Assembly: GCA_019843655.1 (NCBI GenBank)
Contig: JACDQD010000005.1
Span: 9,575,575-9,639,574 of the forward strand
DNA length: 64,000 nt
Direction: 5' to 3'
DNA from: Lethocerus indicus
Taxonomy: Eukaryota > Arthropoda > Insecta > Hemiptera > Belostomatidae
Within the stretch, counting starts at the first letter, position 1; each line of letters begins with the position of its first letter. Of the stretch, positions 25,290 to 38,386 are shown piece by piece. A model generated the notes under the pieces. The model did no database searches. It saw only the letters and a list, made by a program, of their open reading frames with translations, and was not told where the DNA came from. The position numbers and the translations under genes are program-made.

Positions 25290-28200
25290 TTAACATTCAG
25301 CAGTTTTCTTTAGATTACTATAATCGATTGCAGGCGGCCAATCCAACTCTATATCCTAAAATAAAAAAAAATATATTGGTACCAGAAGTAAGCAGTCAAA
25401 TATGAAACTTTTATATATTTTTTATTTAAATTGTGCTTTATAAGCAATGAAGACAAACAAAACCTTTTCTATTTTATTGTACTAAAAATACTCATAATAA
25501 AAGAAGTGAATAGTAACCTGCACATCTAGGGCAAGGATGTCCACAGATGCTCCACCTAAAAGGTCACCAAGACTAGGTGTTGTTCTGCCTAAGTCTCCGT
25601 GTATAAATTCCTTAATATAAGTTCCAGCTTGCGTATTCATGGCCAGTGTAAAAAAAGATGGATCTGGAATATTAAACAATTGAAGTGTAAAACTGTCTTG
25701 AATAAAGAAAGCATTACAAGAAATCAGATAATTGTTAAATATAAAACATACATATATTAGAATATATGAAATTCAATAATTAACTGTTTAATAATTGTAT
25801 ACATGATTATTATGGTGCCTTCAATGTTATTACTAACATCTATTTAAAATGTTACTAATACTGTTTCTCAGTTGAATAGTACAATTTCAAAAAATGAAGG
25901 TCAGGAATTTTTAGCCTCTCTCAGTTATTAGTAGCACATTGAACACTTGGTGTTCTTTATGCGAACATGAGATGTGGGCTTCTTACCTTCAGGAGTTTTA
26001 CCCTGAGATACTGGCTTCACTTTAAACCAGTTTATAGTCCTTTGTCGCGAGGCAACAGGCCTCCTATGGAGTACTCTAATGGGTGTCGACTGTTCCAAGG
26101 TAACTGGGGCTTTTTCGTGCAATTTTTCTAATTCAGGAGGCAGCGGGCCAAAAACGATGCAATAAGCATTGTATTCTTTACTTTTCTTCTCCTCCCCACT
26201 CTTCAATTCGACTAAACTGTCCCTGCAAATAATGAATCTTGAGATTATATTGGATTAAACTGAACTTTATAATGTTAGACCTGAATGCTCCCTTCCTATT
26301 ATATACAGTCATGTTTTGTGTTCTATAAAGCTACTACCAGCAGAGCTGTAATTTTAATTTTCCCCTTAATATTTTCATATTTACTTCGACACTAGTTGAA
26401 GGTCCCTGACAAAAGTTTTTCCCTTCCCTGTAGCGTTAATTTCATTTTCCAGTGATCGCATCAGGTCAAATTCAAGTTTCACTTTCTTAGGATTTAACAG
26501 TTCAACACTGAACGGTCTTCCCGCCCAATGTCCTCACGTCTACATCTTCTCTTCCAGATGCTGCAAATTTTGAACCTGGTGGACATGTGAACATAATAGA
26601 AATTATAGAACGTTAACGGCAGTTGGAATATCAGCCAAACAAAAATTGTATTACGTTAAATTTAGATTACCTGAATAGATTACCTTGTGCCTTCGTGATT
26701 CTTTCCAGGGGCTCACTGATTATCTCCTGGACAGAAGTATCCATTTTTCTTTCACCACCAATAACCCAAGGTGTTTGAGGCAGCTTACGGGACCATTTGT
26801 TGTATCTACCTACAAAGGGCAATAATAATATAATAATAATAATAATGGGCCATAAATGAAGAACATTTAAAAAAAATAATACACTCGGGGAGTGAATCAC
26901 CTATGATTCACATATATAATTTTTGGCTCTACATTATTTACATATCTGAATGTTTGTCTAGGTAACTTAACTGAAATTAAAATGAATTTCCCCTTTTTTT
27001 TGTCAATTTAGAAAATATTTGTACCCTTTCCAACAATAAAAAAAAACTATATCAATAAATAAAAAATAACAGTAAAAAGTTATACACATTCTTCAAAATT
27101 TTACTAATAACCAATTTCATCACCCTATGCAATCATGTCCTACACTTCATTAAGGGTAACATACCTGCAATGAAAATTGATTTATGCTTCAGGCTAACAC
27201 TTTCGCATGTGACAGGGTGTGTTGGAACAGAAGGAAGGTCGGGATAATATTTATGAAAATCCTGTGCAGTAATTGTCCTAAATGCTTGATCGATTCCCTT
27301 CCTGGAGAAAGTTTCCTGTGATTGATTTTTTAACTTCTGCCTCTTGGAAAACAAATTCGGCAACATATCGTACCTATAAAAAAAATGTAAATAAGTTTAA
27401 TAATAATTTTAGAAGCATAATTGTTTCTTACAATAATTCTCTCTTCCAATCATACAATGTTTATATTTTTATAAAAATATACAGGGATTTTTCCTGTATT
27501 TGGAAACCACCTGAGTGGGCTCCATTGGAAGAGTTTTTGCCCTTTCCTTCTGAGGCTGTCTCAGGAGTTATCTGCTTCCTACATACGGGAAGGACAATTC
27601 AAGTTCTTGTTACAGAAACGTTTGCTTATTTATTATATACACTTATATTAGTTATAAGTTATAAAATTAATTACTTACAGGCAAGCGCATTCATTTCCAT
27701 TGTCCTCATATAAAACAGATAACTCCACAAAAAACTCAGAATTGTTATCACAGTTCTTTCCTATTTTCTCTTCAATGAATGGAATGAATAACCATTTCCA
27801 GACATCCTTGACACCAATTGTTACACAGCCAATTGGAAATTTACTTTGAGTAAAATCCGGGTAGCTGGATTCAATAAATAGCCAGAGTGAATGAGCTCGT
27901 AACTGGTAGACAACTGGGAGAGTTATAGCAACATTAAATGTATCACAATCATAACCCGCAGCATTAATTTCATCTACAAGCTGAAAATGTGTTATAAGTA
28001 ATATTATAAGTAGTGTTTGAAGTATATTATAAGTAAGAAACTGTTAGTAATAACAATATATTTCAGATGAGTCATGAAGGGGTCCATGAGGGTTCATAAT
28101 ATTTATTGCGTGATTTCCTCTTTTTTTCACAGGGGTTTAATGAGCAAAGGAAAGCTGAGTGCAGTAAGCTAAATCTAAACCTATACATCTAATTTAAGCC

Positions 28201-29138
28201 TAAACACCCAGTGATAATTCCACTACCAAATTCGAAGTATATATCTCATGCCACAAAGCCATTGCGGCCTATGACTTCCTGAATCCTTACACTGTTTAGT
28301 TGAAGCCAATATCAATTGTACATCTAATTATTGTTTACTTTATAAACATTAACCATACAATTACCAATGACAAAGCTAGAAGCCTCATACCAAACAGGTG
28401 AGAAATAAAAAATAACACTGGTAATTGTATGCACTTACTTTGTCCACAATTGTGTCACAAGTAGGTGTCTGTAGCAAACCAAGGCAAGCAACGCACGGAT
28501 TTTTCTTCAGAATTTTGGTTCTTGTACATTCATCATCGCCTCTTCCCTGAAATTTAAAAACCGATTATCAAACAATTTAGATAATACAAATGTACACTAA
28601 CCAGAGAATCCACCCAACCCTTACTAGATAGTCAGGAAATCACACTGCCATTTCCTCTAAAGGCGGGATTTTCAGAAACATGATGAGAACGGAAAGATTT
28701 ATATTGGGAAGCTGCTAATTCATGAATGAATAGGACTTTCAAATTGGAATGGACAGTGTAGTTAGAAACATACAATGGGGCATTAACAACTATACAAAGA
28801 ATTACAGATTGCAGTAGAGTACATCCAGTTAAGTTTTAAATCAAAGTTGTAAATTAATAATTAGTCAGTAAGCAATAGTTATGATCTGTTGTTGAGGAAT
28901 GCAGGGCCAACTGAAAACCAGAAAAATGAGACAGCAGATATATAATGTGAAAAGAATAGTGCGCCTTAAAACGAAATATGCATCTTCAAATACATACATT
29001 TTTAATCGTGGAGGCCTCCTTGTACAATGCCGGTCTTGTTTCTCCCATAAACCTGAGACAGCATAACTCGCAACATCCAATTTCCTCTAACTTATTCCGA
29101 ACTATTAAGTCGAGAGACCTCTCAATCGGCATTGACAT
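25290..29138 (-). CDS. Pus10: tRNA pseudouridine synthase Pus10, nine coding exons, one frame break
   Basis: Isomerises uridines 54/55 in the T-loop of tRNAs; also linked to microRNA processing in mammals. Exons in reading order: 29138-28998, 28546-28439, 27980-27679, 27373-27165, 26809-26684, 26575-26385, 26222-25987, 25663-25518, 25355-25290. The N-terminal part has the paired-cysteine motifs CCELCC and CVACLG expected of the zinc-binding domain. The catalytic part shows RYNKWSRKLPQTPW, then GREDVDVR with the presumed catalytic Asp ~306, TPIRVLHRRP and TQAGTYIKEF, ending near LDWPPA. Length would be about 508 residues; human is 529. All splice phases agree, but the frame breaks inside exon 26385-26575. 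The start was chosen as the first ATG of the cysteine-motif exon. The identity is secure; whether the copy is functional is open. Confidence 0.9.
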
Positions 29139-32100
29139 TTCACGCCGAAAAATAAATACTCTCCCTTGTTTATAACCTTATCACGTATGTAACCTCCTTC
29201 CGACTGCACGTGTACAGCACTGCCACCATCGAAATAAATTTCTCCCAAGACCATGTATATTTACAGTTACATTGAACAGTGGGGTAATTAGCAAAAATTA
29301 TTTACTTAATTTACACTGAAAACGGATAATAAGATTATGTAAATCTCTAACCTAAACCTCTAAAAATCAATTACGTTCTTATGTGTACTACTTTAGGTAA
29401 ACTAAACGGATATCAATAAAAGTATAATTTTTGTTTAATCTGTGATTGGGGGTTATCAGTCTTTATTGAAGACAGTTGTTTCTTTTCCGTTAAACAAAAC
29501 TACAAAGTATAAACTTACTGTTTGTTCTATTTTTTTTATATAATTCTCTAATGACAACGAAGTTTTATATGCTGAGTTGAGTTCAAGATGTATCTATGTA
29601 AGTGTATCAGTATAAATAATGTAAATCTGGATTCAATAATTATTTTTTAAGGAAAATAATATCAATAAATTTAATTATAATAAATAAGCAAGTGCACACA
29701 CGTTCAAGAAAACCAATTCCTCGACTTTTATTTCCCAGTATCACATATTTCCTGTCATTGTATTTCAGTTTTAAAAAGTAATTTTGAAGTAAAAAACTTT
29801 ACTGAAAATGTGTACCGAAACACTTTTTTATTAATCATAACAGCTTTATGTATTCATGCGTCATAACCTATTAAAAAACCCCCAACTGCAGTCTTACTAG
29901 CAATGTTTTCAATGCTAGTCACTTTCACAAGACAGAATACCTCAATTTAATTTAGACAAACCTCGATATGCCTTTTACTTGTAATTAGGAAAGGAATTGC
30001 ATGTCAGGAAGGTAAAAATTTGATGTCAATGTTTAATTACTAAGAACTATTTTCATACAAGAATTCGTTTTATTACAACTCGTGCTTACAATAGAAAAGT
30101 TTTTGAATTCTAACACGACTGTTATTTCAATAGTCAATCAAACAGAAATAAGGCTTACAAACATTTCTCAAGAAAAACAAGGCCAATAGTTTTTAAATAT
30201 AGTATGCCAAGAACAAGAGTTAAGTGTATTTACAGCAGTTTTCCATCAGAACTATTCAAAAATTACCAATGACCATCTCGAAAACGCCACAGGATTGTTA
30301 CACTTTTTTTAAACTGTTAACTCTGATCAACATTCTCACCAGAAAGTTGAACCTTACCTCTCTGATGAATGAATCCAAAACAACTCCAACTTACTAGGGG
30401 ACACAACATTGAAAGTTACCGTTCAATTAATGCAAAATGAAACTATCGCCAAACCACTAGTTTCCTAATGTCCTAAATCTGTGCCAAAATATTCATAGTA
30501 TGCCCACCAAACATGATTTAGAACAACTCTCAACGCTCCCTCGCCTCAATTCAAATTTAATTGAGGTAAAACCTGGAGCTTTATCTCATTATCACAATCT
30601 CTACAGTGCCAATTATATTTGAAAAATTTAGATCTAATACAAGGTAGCAACATGTGATTAATACCCTGACCATCTGTATATTCTTTTTAAATTTTACTTC
30701 AAGTCGCCACCAATACTTTAGTTTTGTTAAAAATGAACTTTCATTCTTTCAATTATTCAACTATTAGAACGATTCATACTAGTACACTTATAACATCCCC
30801 CACATAGTTTTCTTAATTATTTTCATTACCATGTAAACAAAATTTACTTTATCAAGAAATAATTTAGCAGGGTGAAACATTGAAATTAAAAAAAATTATA
30901 ATTAACAAAATTACATTTCTATACACAAAACTGAGCAATTTCTTCTTTCATAAACAAAAACAGGTCTGCAGAAAAGCCTGAAACTAAAAATAAACAAAAT
31001 TTCACAGAATAAGAAAAATTAAAAAAAACTTGGGTAAAAATTATACTTGATTGTCCCTTCTTCTCATGAAACCTTATTGAGTAGAAAACAAACTCAAGAA
31101 TAAAAAAAACCTTTTAAATTATTTTTTGTTAAATACTCTTTGGATATAACATTGATTGCACCATATCATTAATCTATAAATAACAATTAATACTTACCTG
31201 TCACACCAACCTATCCTATTATTTGTCACCTTGATTTCTCCCCATCTATTTCACTTGTAAAACTTAATCCAGCACAATGCACAAATTAATAGCACCAAAT
31301 AAAATCACAACGGTTTCAAACCTGCTAGATAGAATTCTGGGCAACCCAATTAAATACAGGACATTGTACCTCTCCCAAACATAACCAAAATCAAATTTAA
31401 ATCTGCAAGATGCAGAAACTTTATAATTATATTTATGGTATAAATGAACATAGGTTACTTACCTAATAATTTAGTGTACTTACATATAATTTGAAATGGT
31501 CCAACATCCAAATCACTTTAATTTATGAACTTATCTTAATCACTTATAAAGATAATGTCACACTGCTCATTACTTACCAGTAATCAAAACAAAATTAATA
31601 ATTCCAATAAATACCAAAATAATAATAAGAAATAGTTACCTTTTACCTTATATACTCACCCATCATGCCCTTGTATGGTTGCAGTTGTCTTGTTTTCTTC
31701 CATTTTGCACTTATTATTGTATCACTAATATTAAAACCACAGCACTATTTTCAATTGAGCCATATTTTCACTGCTTGGGATTTTAAAGGATAAAAATAGT
31801 ATACCTCAATTATGTTATGCACTTCCACCTAGGGTCATGTTTATCAACACACTGACCAGCCGTGTAATGATACTGGTAATTAAAAATGTTAATGAATTAA
31901 ACATTTTGGAATGTATTCTTAAATAAGAATTTCCACTGTGAAATTTATTGAAACGGTGGTCAGTGTTGTGATAAATATTATGACTAATTACTACCCCTGA
32001 CACCTTTATGTCCGTCAAAACCATGCACATAAGCAATATATATATATATATGTACATAACAGCAGGCTGCGCTAGAAACAAAATTGTTCCTGCGTTACCT

Positions 32101-32517
32101 TACCATTAGGTATAGACATTATCTTTAAAAACAAATGTATCGAATGCAATAAACAATCACAATAAAATCAATAACTGGTTATTGCAATTCAATACCCCAG
32201 TAGTTGCCTACAAAGGATAAAGAGCTGAATTTAATTTTCTACTATAGATTTTACATATGTACAAATCACTGCCACCACTTACAGATGAGACATTCTAGCA
32301 TAATGTCAAATTTAGAGAATGATTGTGAATTAATATAAGTTAATAAAATTGAATTATTGACACCTTTTCAATAAAGGTTCTACATTTCAATGAAAATATA
32401 GTTCTTCAGAATAGATTCTGAATTGATTTAAGCATGTACAATTAATGCTTTATCACTTTTGACAGACTATCCTTTGCAGTAACAATAGCTTTTGTTAAAA
32501 AGAACTTATTTACATAC
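29139..32517 (-). other. Pus10 upstream region and sequence downstream of the last lola common exon; no gene recognised
   Basis: The Pus10 promoter should lie just above 29138. From about 29.3 to 32.5 kb the DNA is strongly AT-rich. No open frame on either strand resembles a C2H2 zinc-finger exon, although on the minus strand this is where the next lola exons would be expected first. A short TA run lies near 32037-32051. Confidence 0.5.
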
Positions 32518-35500
32518 CTTGTGAGTTGGATTGGTTATTAATAGCCTCTTGAGCAGCCATAAATACCTCATCCGTAGTTCGCTCGCCTGTCATTTGCCAC
32601 TGTGAATAATCTAAAACATAAAATGAAACTTAGATAATTAACTTAAATTTAAATCAGAAATATATAAATTCTATGGGTTTGATTTATTTGCAAGATCATT
32701 GTTTAAAAAATAAGAGGAGGACATTGATGATACTTATATTAACTCATTCTTGAGTATTTTGGCTTATCCATGTTTAAAAAAATGAATCATTTTCATAAAA
32801 ATAAATACAAATTTGATAAACACTTTTAGAAATATAGCAGTCTATATTACATCCTATTTACAATCAATCATAGTAGGGTGCACAGTTCATTCTAAGTTAA
32901 ACTGAATAGTTAAGTCCCTGAAAACAGCCTACAATAATGCTGCCACATTTGTAATATTAATTAATTTAAAATTACTACAATAAGGGCATGCCGTTCTTTG
33001 TCACAATGTTTCTCAAGCCAACAACCAACTCCTGTAATGATGTCCAAGTGGTGGGGGTCTGCAAGGAAATAGTTTTTAACCCGTCTTCAGATTGTACACA
33101 GTGAACATAAAGCAAAAATCATTTGGTCTATGCCAGATAAACTCCATTCAATTAAAGACACGATTTTCATTTATGATGACAGCACAGTTGTATTCATAAC
33201 ATTTAAGATATCTCACAATAGGTAACAAAAGGGTTGAGTATATTAATATTTATCCATAATATAAACCCATTAATTCTAATTCATTAACAATTAATATAAC
33301 TATTTACCATCTTAAAATAAAATTAAAAATAAATTGAGAACAAACATTATACATTTCATATAACTCTATGACAAGAAAATGTGATTGTTTACAAATATAC
33401 ATTATTTTTAAAAATATAATGGTAACATGGATGGCCAAAACACTGCGAATAAAAATTACTTTTTGATTTTAGTTTCCTAAAATTGAAATTTGCAATGTAC
33501 ATATTAAGGAGGAAAAGGTAGAATGTAGGGTCCTACATAAATATGTAGAACAGAGACTCATTTAGGAGTTGCATAAAATATTAAAAAATGATACGAAACC
33601 ATTTACAAAACAATACTAAATGAATTGAAATTACCTTGGCCGGATGGTCCACTGAATGATGTTCCAGGTTTCGATATGTCACTGCTGCCACCGTACTCTT
33701 CATCGTCGTCCAAAGTCAGGTCCTCAACATCATCGCTGTGTTCATCCATCTCAATTTTGGGCTGTATTATATCGGGCGGTTCAGTCTTTTTAACCAGCCT
33801 GCCGATGTCGGGGGCCGACTGGAGGGGCTGGGAAGATGAGTTGGTGGCCGCGGCCGCAGATACACTCGGAACGGAGGCCGCGGAGGCAGTCATCATCTGA
33901 GGGGCCATATCACAGGAATTGCTCGTATCTACATGGCTGTCGGGGAGGTCGCCGTTGCCCTGGGACGAGTGCCTCTGTCTTCGCCTTCTCTTCAGCGAAG
34001 GCGAAGTGGAGCCCTCCCTGAGCGGGGCGTTGCCCACCAACGGGCTCTCGGGCGCCATATCCGAAGCGCCGCACTTCATCGGGGGGGCGCCTCTTCGCTT
34101 TGTCGAGCCGACGTCCCTTTCGTCGCTGTCGCCATCGCCGCCCATTCCCCCCCCTCCCTGATCGGTCAGTCCTTTTATTTGCAGAGATTCGGCGGTTTTA
34201 ATAAACGCGTCCAACTGGTCCTGAGAGATGTTCACTTCACCTCTGTACATGTAGTCCAGCATGGCTTTCATTTCATAAAACTTGACATCCTTCAGTACGA
34301 CAATGGGATGCTTGTCATAATGCTGGCACAGGATAGTCTGGAAAATAAAGACATTCATAAAAACAATGAAGAAAACCCTGCAACTTTAGCTATCCATTTT
34401 CTAATAATAAATTTATATATACAAAATGAAATATACTATTCAAATTAATACATTTTACTGCATTTTCGACATTATATTAACATTTCATATTTTATTTTTA
34501 TTATAATTAAGGTTAAAAGTGGGTCACCGCTGTATAACAATTGTTATTGTGAGAATCAAGCCATAAGATAAAATATTGCCATTGTACCCATGGCTTATAA
34601 AAATGGTTAAAACAATACAATAAATAATATACTACGTATAAATTTTCTTTTTAGATAAAGTATATCATATTGAACTCTCAATTCTTTTTTAAAGGCAATA
34701 TTATTATTTTGGCATACATGAAGATTAACCAAAACTCCATAATCATACACAAATGCAGTATACACTATTGTTATTAACTTTCTTAATTATAGGTCTAATT
34801 CAGTCAAATTCATCATTATTAATTAAAGCAATTACAAAGATAATGAAGATACCTTGAATAATGTTTACCTTAAAATAAATAAATAAGAAGTTACACTACT
34901 TAAAAACTTCTGTTGACAAGCAAGTTGGGATGAAGGTTGCCTGAAGGTTAAATGGACTGAAGGTCAGGTCACATAACATTACTTTGGGGTGAAAGACCTC
35001 TTGTTTGAAATGTGTAAGAATTTTATATATATTTTTTTTATGTGTATTTGGTTTATTTTTAAGATTCATTAAACATCTAGTATAGATATATTTGACAGTG
35101 ACTAATTTTGTGTAAAATCTAATGAAAACATTAATGAGGCAAAACAATGCTGGTGTGAAATGGTCCTGGAATGACCAGACATGAGTTTATTTACACTTAT
35201 ATAAAGCCAATTCTTGTATCTTTTACCTGTATTTCTTAATCACAATGCATTACTTAATGATCTGTTCTGATTCCTAACTTATATGCTGCTTATTAGTTTT
35301 GAAATTCTTATTAATGTATGCAATTATCTCCACTATTAGTCTATAAATATAAAATTGTATAATACAAAAACAAAGATAAATGCATTAAAAAAATTAAATT
35401 TTTGCTGATTATTTATTAACAAGCTGCTCTCTACTTTAGAACCTACCTCAAAATATGGACTGCAGGCTGATAGGACAACTTTGTGAGCTTTCAGGTACCT

Positions 35501-35614
35501 TCCTTCAGCTGCCAGTGTACAATCTGTTAACGTTTCAGATTCTAGAAGATTTTCAAAAACTGAAACCAGTGTGCTCTGGTGATTGTTCCACCTCAGACAA
35601 AACTGTTCTGCCAT
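32518..35614 (-). CDS. lola: BTB/POZ transcription factor longitudinals lacking, common N-terminal exons
   Basis: Nuclear transcription regulator controlling axon guidance in flies; isoforms share this N-terminal region and differ in their DNA-binding C-termini. Exons in reading order: 35614-35447, 34337-33635, 32610-32518. Residues 1-115 form the BTB dimerisation domain ([50 protein letters not shown]). A linker follows with a basic nuclear-localisation cluster (KRRRRQR, ~172-178), an Ala/Ser-rich stretch and a conserved acidic block ([12 protein letters not shown], ~259-269). The third exon opens DYSQWQM. The common part is 321 residues and ends in phase 1 at a good donor (GTATGT). Reading through that donor would add two residues then a stop. 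The linker and third-exon motifs favour lola over other BTB genes. The ATG follows an acceptor at 35633, so 5' exons lie upstream. Confidence 0.88.
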
Positions 35615-36571
35615 TTCTTTTATTTTCACAGTCTGCACAGATTAAATAATCAAAATTAAGCATTTAACATTTATGAATTGGTTACATTGTGTCCAGAATT
35701 GAAATAAAACAATAATGATTTTGAACAATACTGAACAGTGAAATATAAGATTAAATAGAACAGGCCACCAAAGTGCATCTGAACAGAAAGATATTTACTG
35801 ATACAGCAAAACTATAACTGTTTACTACTGCATCATCATTATTGTTGTTCACACGATGAGATTACTGAAGGTACTAAAACTACTCCTCTCCATCTTGTAT
35901 TATACAAAATCAGTATCAAAGTTTTATTTTATTTACAGTGAACTGAATGGGCAAATAAAAAGTGTCTTGTCTTATAGACCGTGTTAGGGGATATTGCATG
36001 TTACTTAAATGTAACTTTTATGTTAAATGCTTGTTGATAAATTACAAAATACTTAAATATTTAATTTATTAAGAAAACTAAGATGGCTTTGATAAAAAAA
36101 ACTCTAGTTTTTCAGAGACCTATCTTTTGAATATCTCCCATGCAGGTTGGTCAAAACATTAACAAAAATTTCGGATAAACATTACAATGGACTATGCAAG
36201 AGGAGTCCACAAGGGAACGACATATATTATGCAATCTTCAGAAGATATAATCTGGGGCTAGTTCAGTTTCATTAACTTGATTACTTTAAGCTTACTTAAC
36301 AATTTCTAAGGGCAAACAATGCTAAAAATAAACATTTAACCTATCCCAGCTAGAATTCACGGCCCTTTCTGTATTGATGCTTACGCATTCCTGAATGACC
36401 CGGAGCCAAGCCGTGTTCTATTTTAAGAATACGAATTAAGACTCTATATGCGAGAAATTGGGCAACGGAAATCGGCGAATTCAAGTACGCGCCGTTGGCA
36501 TCAGAGAATTTATACAATAACGAAAACTAATAACCACAAGGAAGTACTTAACTTATTAACAGTGAGCCGAC

Positions 36572-36745
36572 CTGAAGCTTCTCTTAATGGCGTCGATGGG
36601 CGAGAGAGTAAAGCTTCGCCTAACTCTCAAAAGGAAGTGACGATTCGCCACTGCCACTACAAGGCATTTCCTGTTTTTCGTCATTTCATATCCATGCTCG
36701 TTCCATCGTTTCACAGTAAATTTGAACATGAATCTCGACAATAAT
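36572..36745 (-). other. Possible non-coding 5' exon or promoter region of lola
   Basis: This patch is richer in GC than its surroundings. On the minus strand it ends in CTTCAG followed by GTCGGC, a weak but usable donor, and could splice to the acceptor at 35633 before the lola start codon. No open frame of interest is present. This is a guess from position and composition; an alternative is that lola starts further upstream. Confidence 0.22.
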
Positions 36746-37140
36746 GTTCAAATTATGACAGCAGAAGGAAAAACATACTGATGACATGATTGCATAATGC
36801 TATAAATATCAGTTCACGTTGTATACATTAATGATTTTATGTTTTTATAAATAATTATTAATTTATGTATTACCGCATGAACAATAAAATAATCTTAAAT
36901 AAACGTCCTTAATTCAATAGCATTATACATGACATTATTACTTCCTTTTTATTTCAACACTAAGGCCTGGTCGCCATCGAAAAGTTGATGTCCCTGCGTC
37001 CTGCGAGGGCACAAGAGTGTGAGGGCACATGATTGCGAGCTAATATTCAACGAACTTTGGCATTTGTTTGCATCCGTGATGTAGATTTCTTATATCTGTC
37101 AGTCTGTAGATAGTTTTACCAGATTGCAAGGCGCAGAATA

Positions 37141-37287
37141 ATGGCCGATCTATATGAAAAGGACTGTACACCGGGGTCAACAACCGACGCCGTACAAATG
37201 GCCGCCTTATATCTTTCCCCCAACGAAATTAAAGAAACTGAAACTTTGTCCGAGGCAGTGCCTAAGAAAGGTATTAAAGACATATGA
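37141..37287 (+). CDS. Possible short coding exon of an unrecognised + strand gene
   Basis: An ATG with a fair start context (ATAATGGCC) opens a 48-codon frame beginning MADLYEKDCTPG and continuing DAVQMAALYLSPNEI, ETETLSEAVPKK. Composition is balanced and codon-like, unlike the low-complexity frames around it. The frame could stop at 37287, or splice after 37270 (AAAG then GTATTA, a weak donor) to an acceptor near 37605. I do not recognise the family. It lies divergently, about 400 bases from the possible lola 5' region, so the two could share a promoter. It may also be chance. Confidence 0.25.
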   Translation: MADLYEKDCTPGSTTDAVQMAALYLSPNEIKETETLSEAVPKKGIKDI

Positions 37288-38320
37288 AATTATTACTAAA
37301 CAAGATCAAAGTTTTGATAAAATTGCATTCAAAGTATATTTTTTATTATTTAACCACTGCAATATGTTGGTTACAGATTGTAAGCTTAAATATTTCAGAT
37401 TTTTTAAGAAGTCGTTTTTGAGGTAGTATTAAGTATAAATTTAATTGTTTTTGGATATGGAATGCACCTTCATAAAATGGAAATCTTAGTTTCTGTGGGA
37501 TTATTATTATTACATCTGGGAACAGAATGTTATTTACACCAGCAGCAGAATGTATTGCATGATATGGTGATTGGTTAATATTACATTTTTTCTTAATTTA
37601 TTTTAGGTGTAATAATGGCCTCCCCGTTATGTTCCATAATATTATATTGTTCTTCCACTGCAATATATGAAACAATTTTTTATATGATGCTCCAGATAAA
37701 GTTAGGTTAGCGGTCTGATTATATTTCTGGCTATATCTCTGTTCAGTGGGAGTTCTCTACTATTCTCTCTTTACAAACCTGTGTATTATATAAATTCACA
37801 AATTATTATCTGTACATTTATAAACTCACTCTTACTTGGTAAAGTTCTTGTAGTATTATTTATTTATTTGCATTATTCAGTAAAACAAAGAAGTAATTTA
37901 AATTGAATTGAATTTAAAAGCCTTTCTATCTAAAAATATAAAAGCCTTCAATAGCTTTGCAATATCAGTATGAAATAAGATATTCTTAACCTCTCCATTT
38001 GTTATTAGTAAATTGAAGTTATCTGAACCATAGCCAGTTATTACTTTTGTAAGACTTTTCAAGGTAGTTTCAATTATTAGCCTCTCCTTTTTAAACATAA
38101 GAATTCATAATAATTTATTAACTGCATACAGCTGTGTCCACAAAATAATTTATAATAATTGTAACAATATATAATAAGCTTTTGTTAGCTGTTTTTCTGA
38201 CCTCTTAATACATTTACTATTCTACTAAACACATCTTATATTTAATTTGATTTAAATTATTAATAATAAAGGAAATATTACTTTTGTAATAAAATTGTTT
38301 TATTTTAGTGTATAATAAAT

Positions 38321-38322
<2 letters not shown>

Positions 38323-38383
<61 letters not shown>
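38323..38383. repeat. TA dinucleotide microsatellite
   Basis: About 30 consecutive TA units, the longest simple repeat in the window. Length may be uncertain in the assembly. Confidence 0.95.

Positions 38384-38386
<3 letters not shown>

Noticed and set aside
31815..32081. Minus-strand 88-codon frame just downstream of the last lola common exon
   Set aside because: No CxxC/HxxxH pairs; hydrophobic AT-driven composition; no convincing phase-1 acceptor joined to a finger domain.
37405..37425. TGAGGTAGTA, matching the first ten bases of let-7
   Set aside because: The rest of the mature sequence does not match and the flanks do not form a hairpin.
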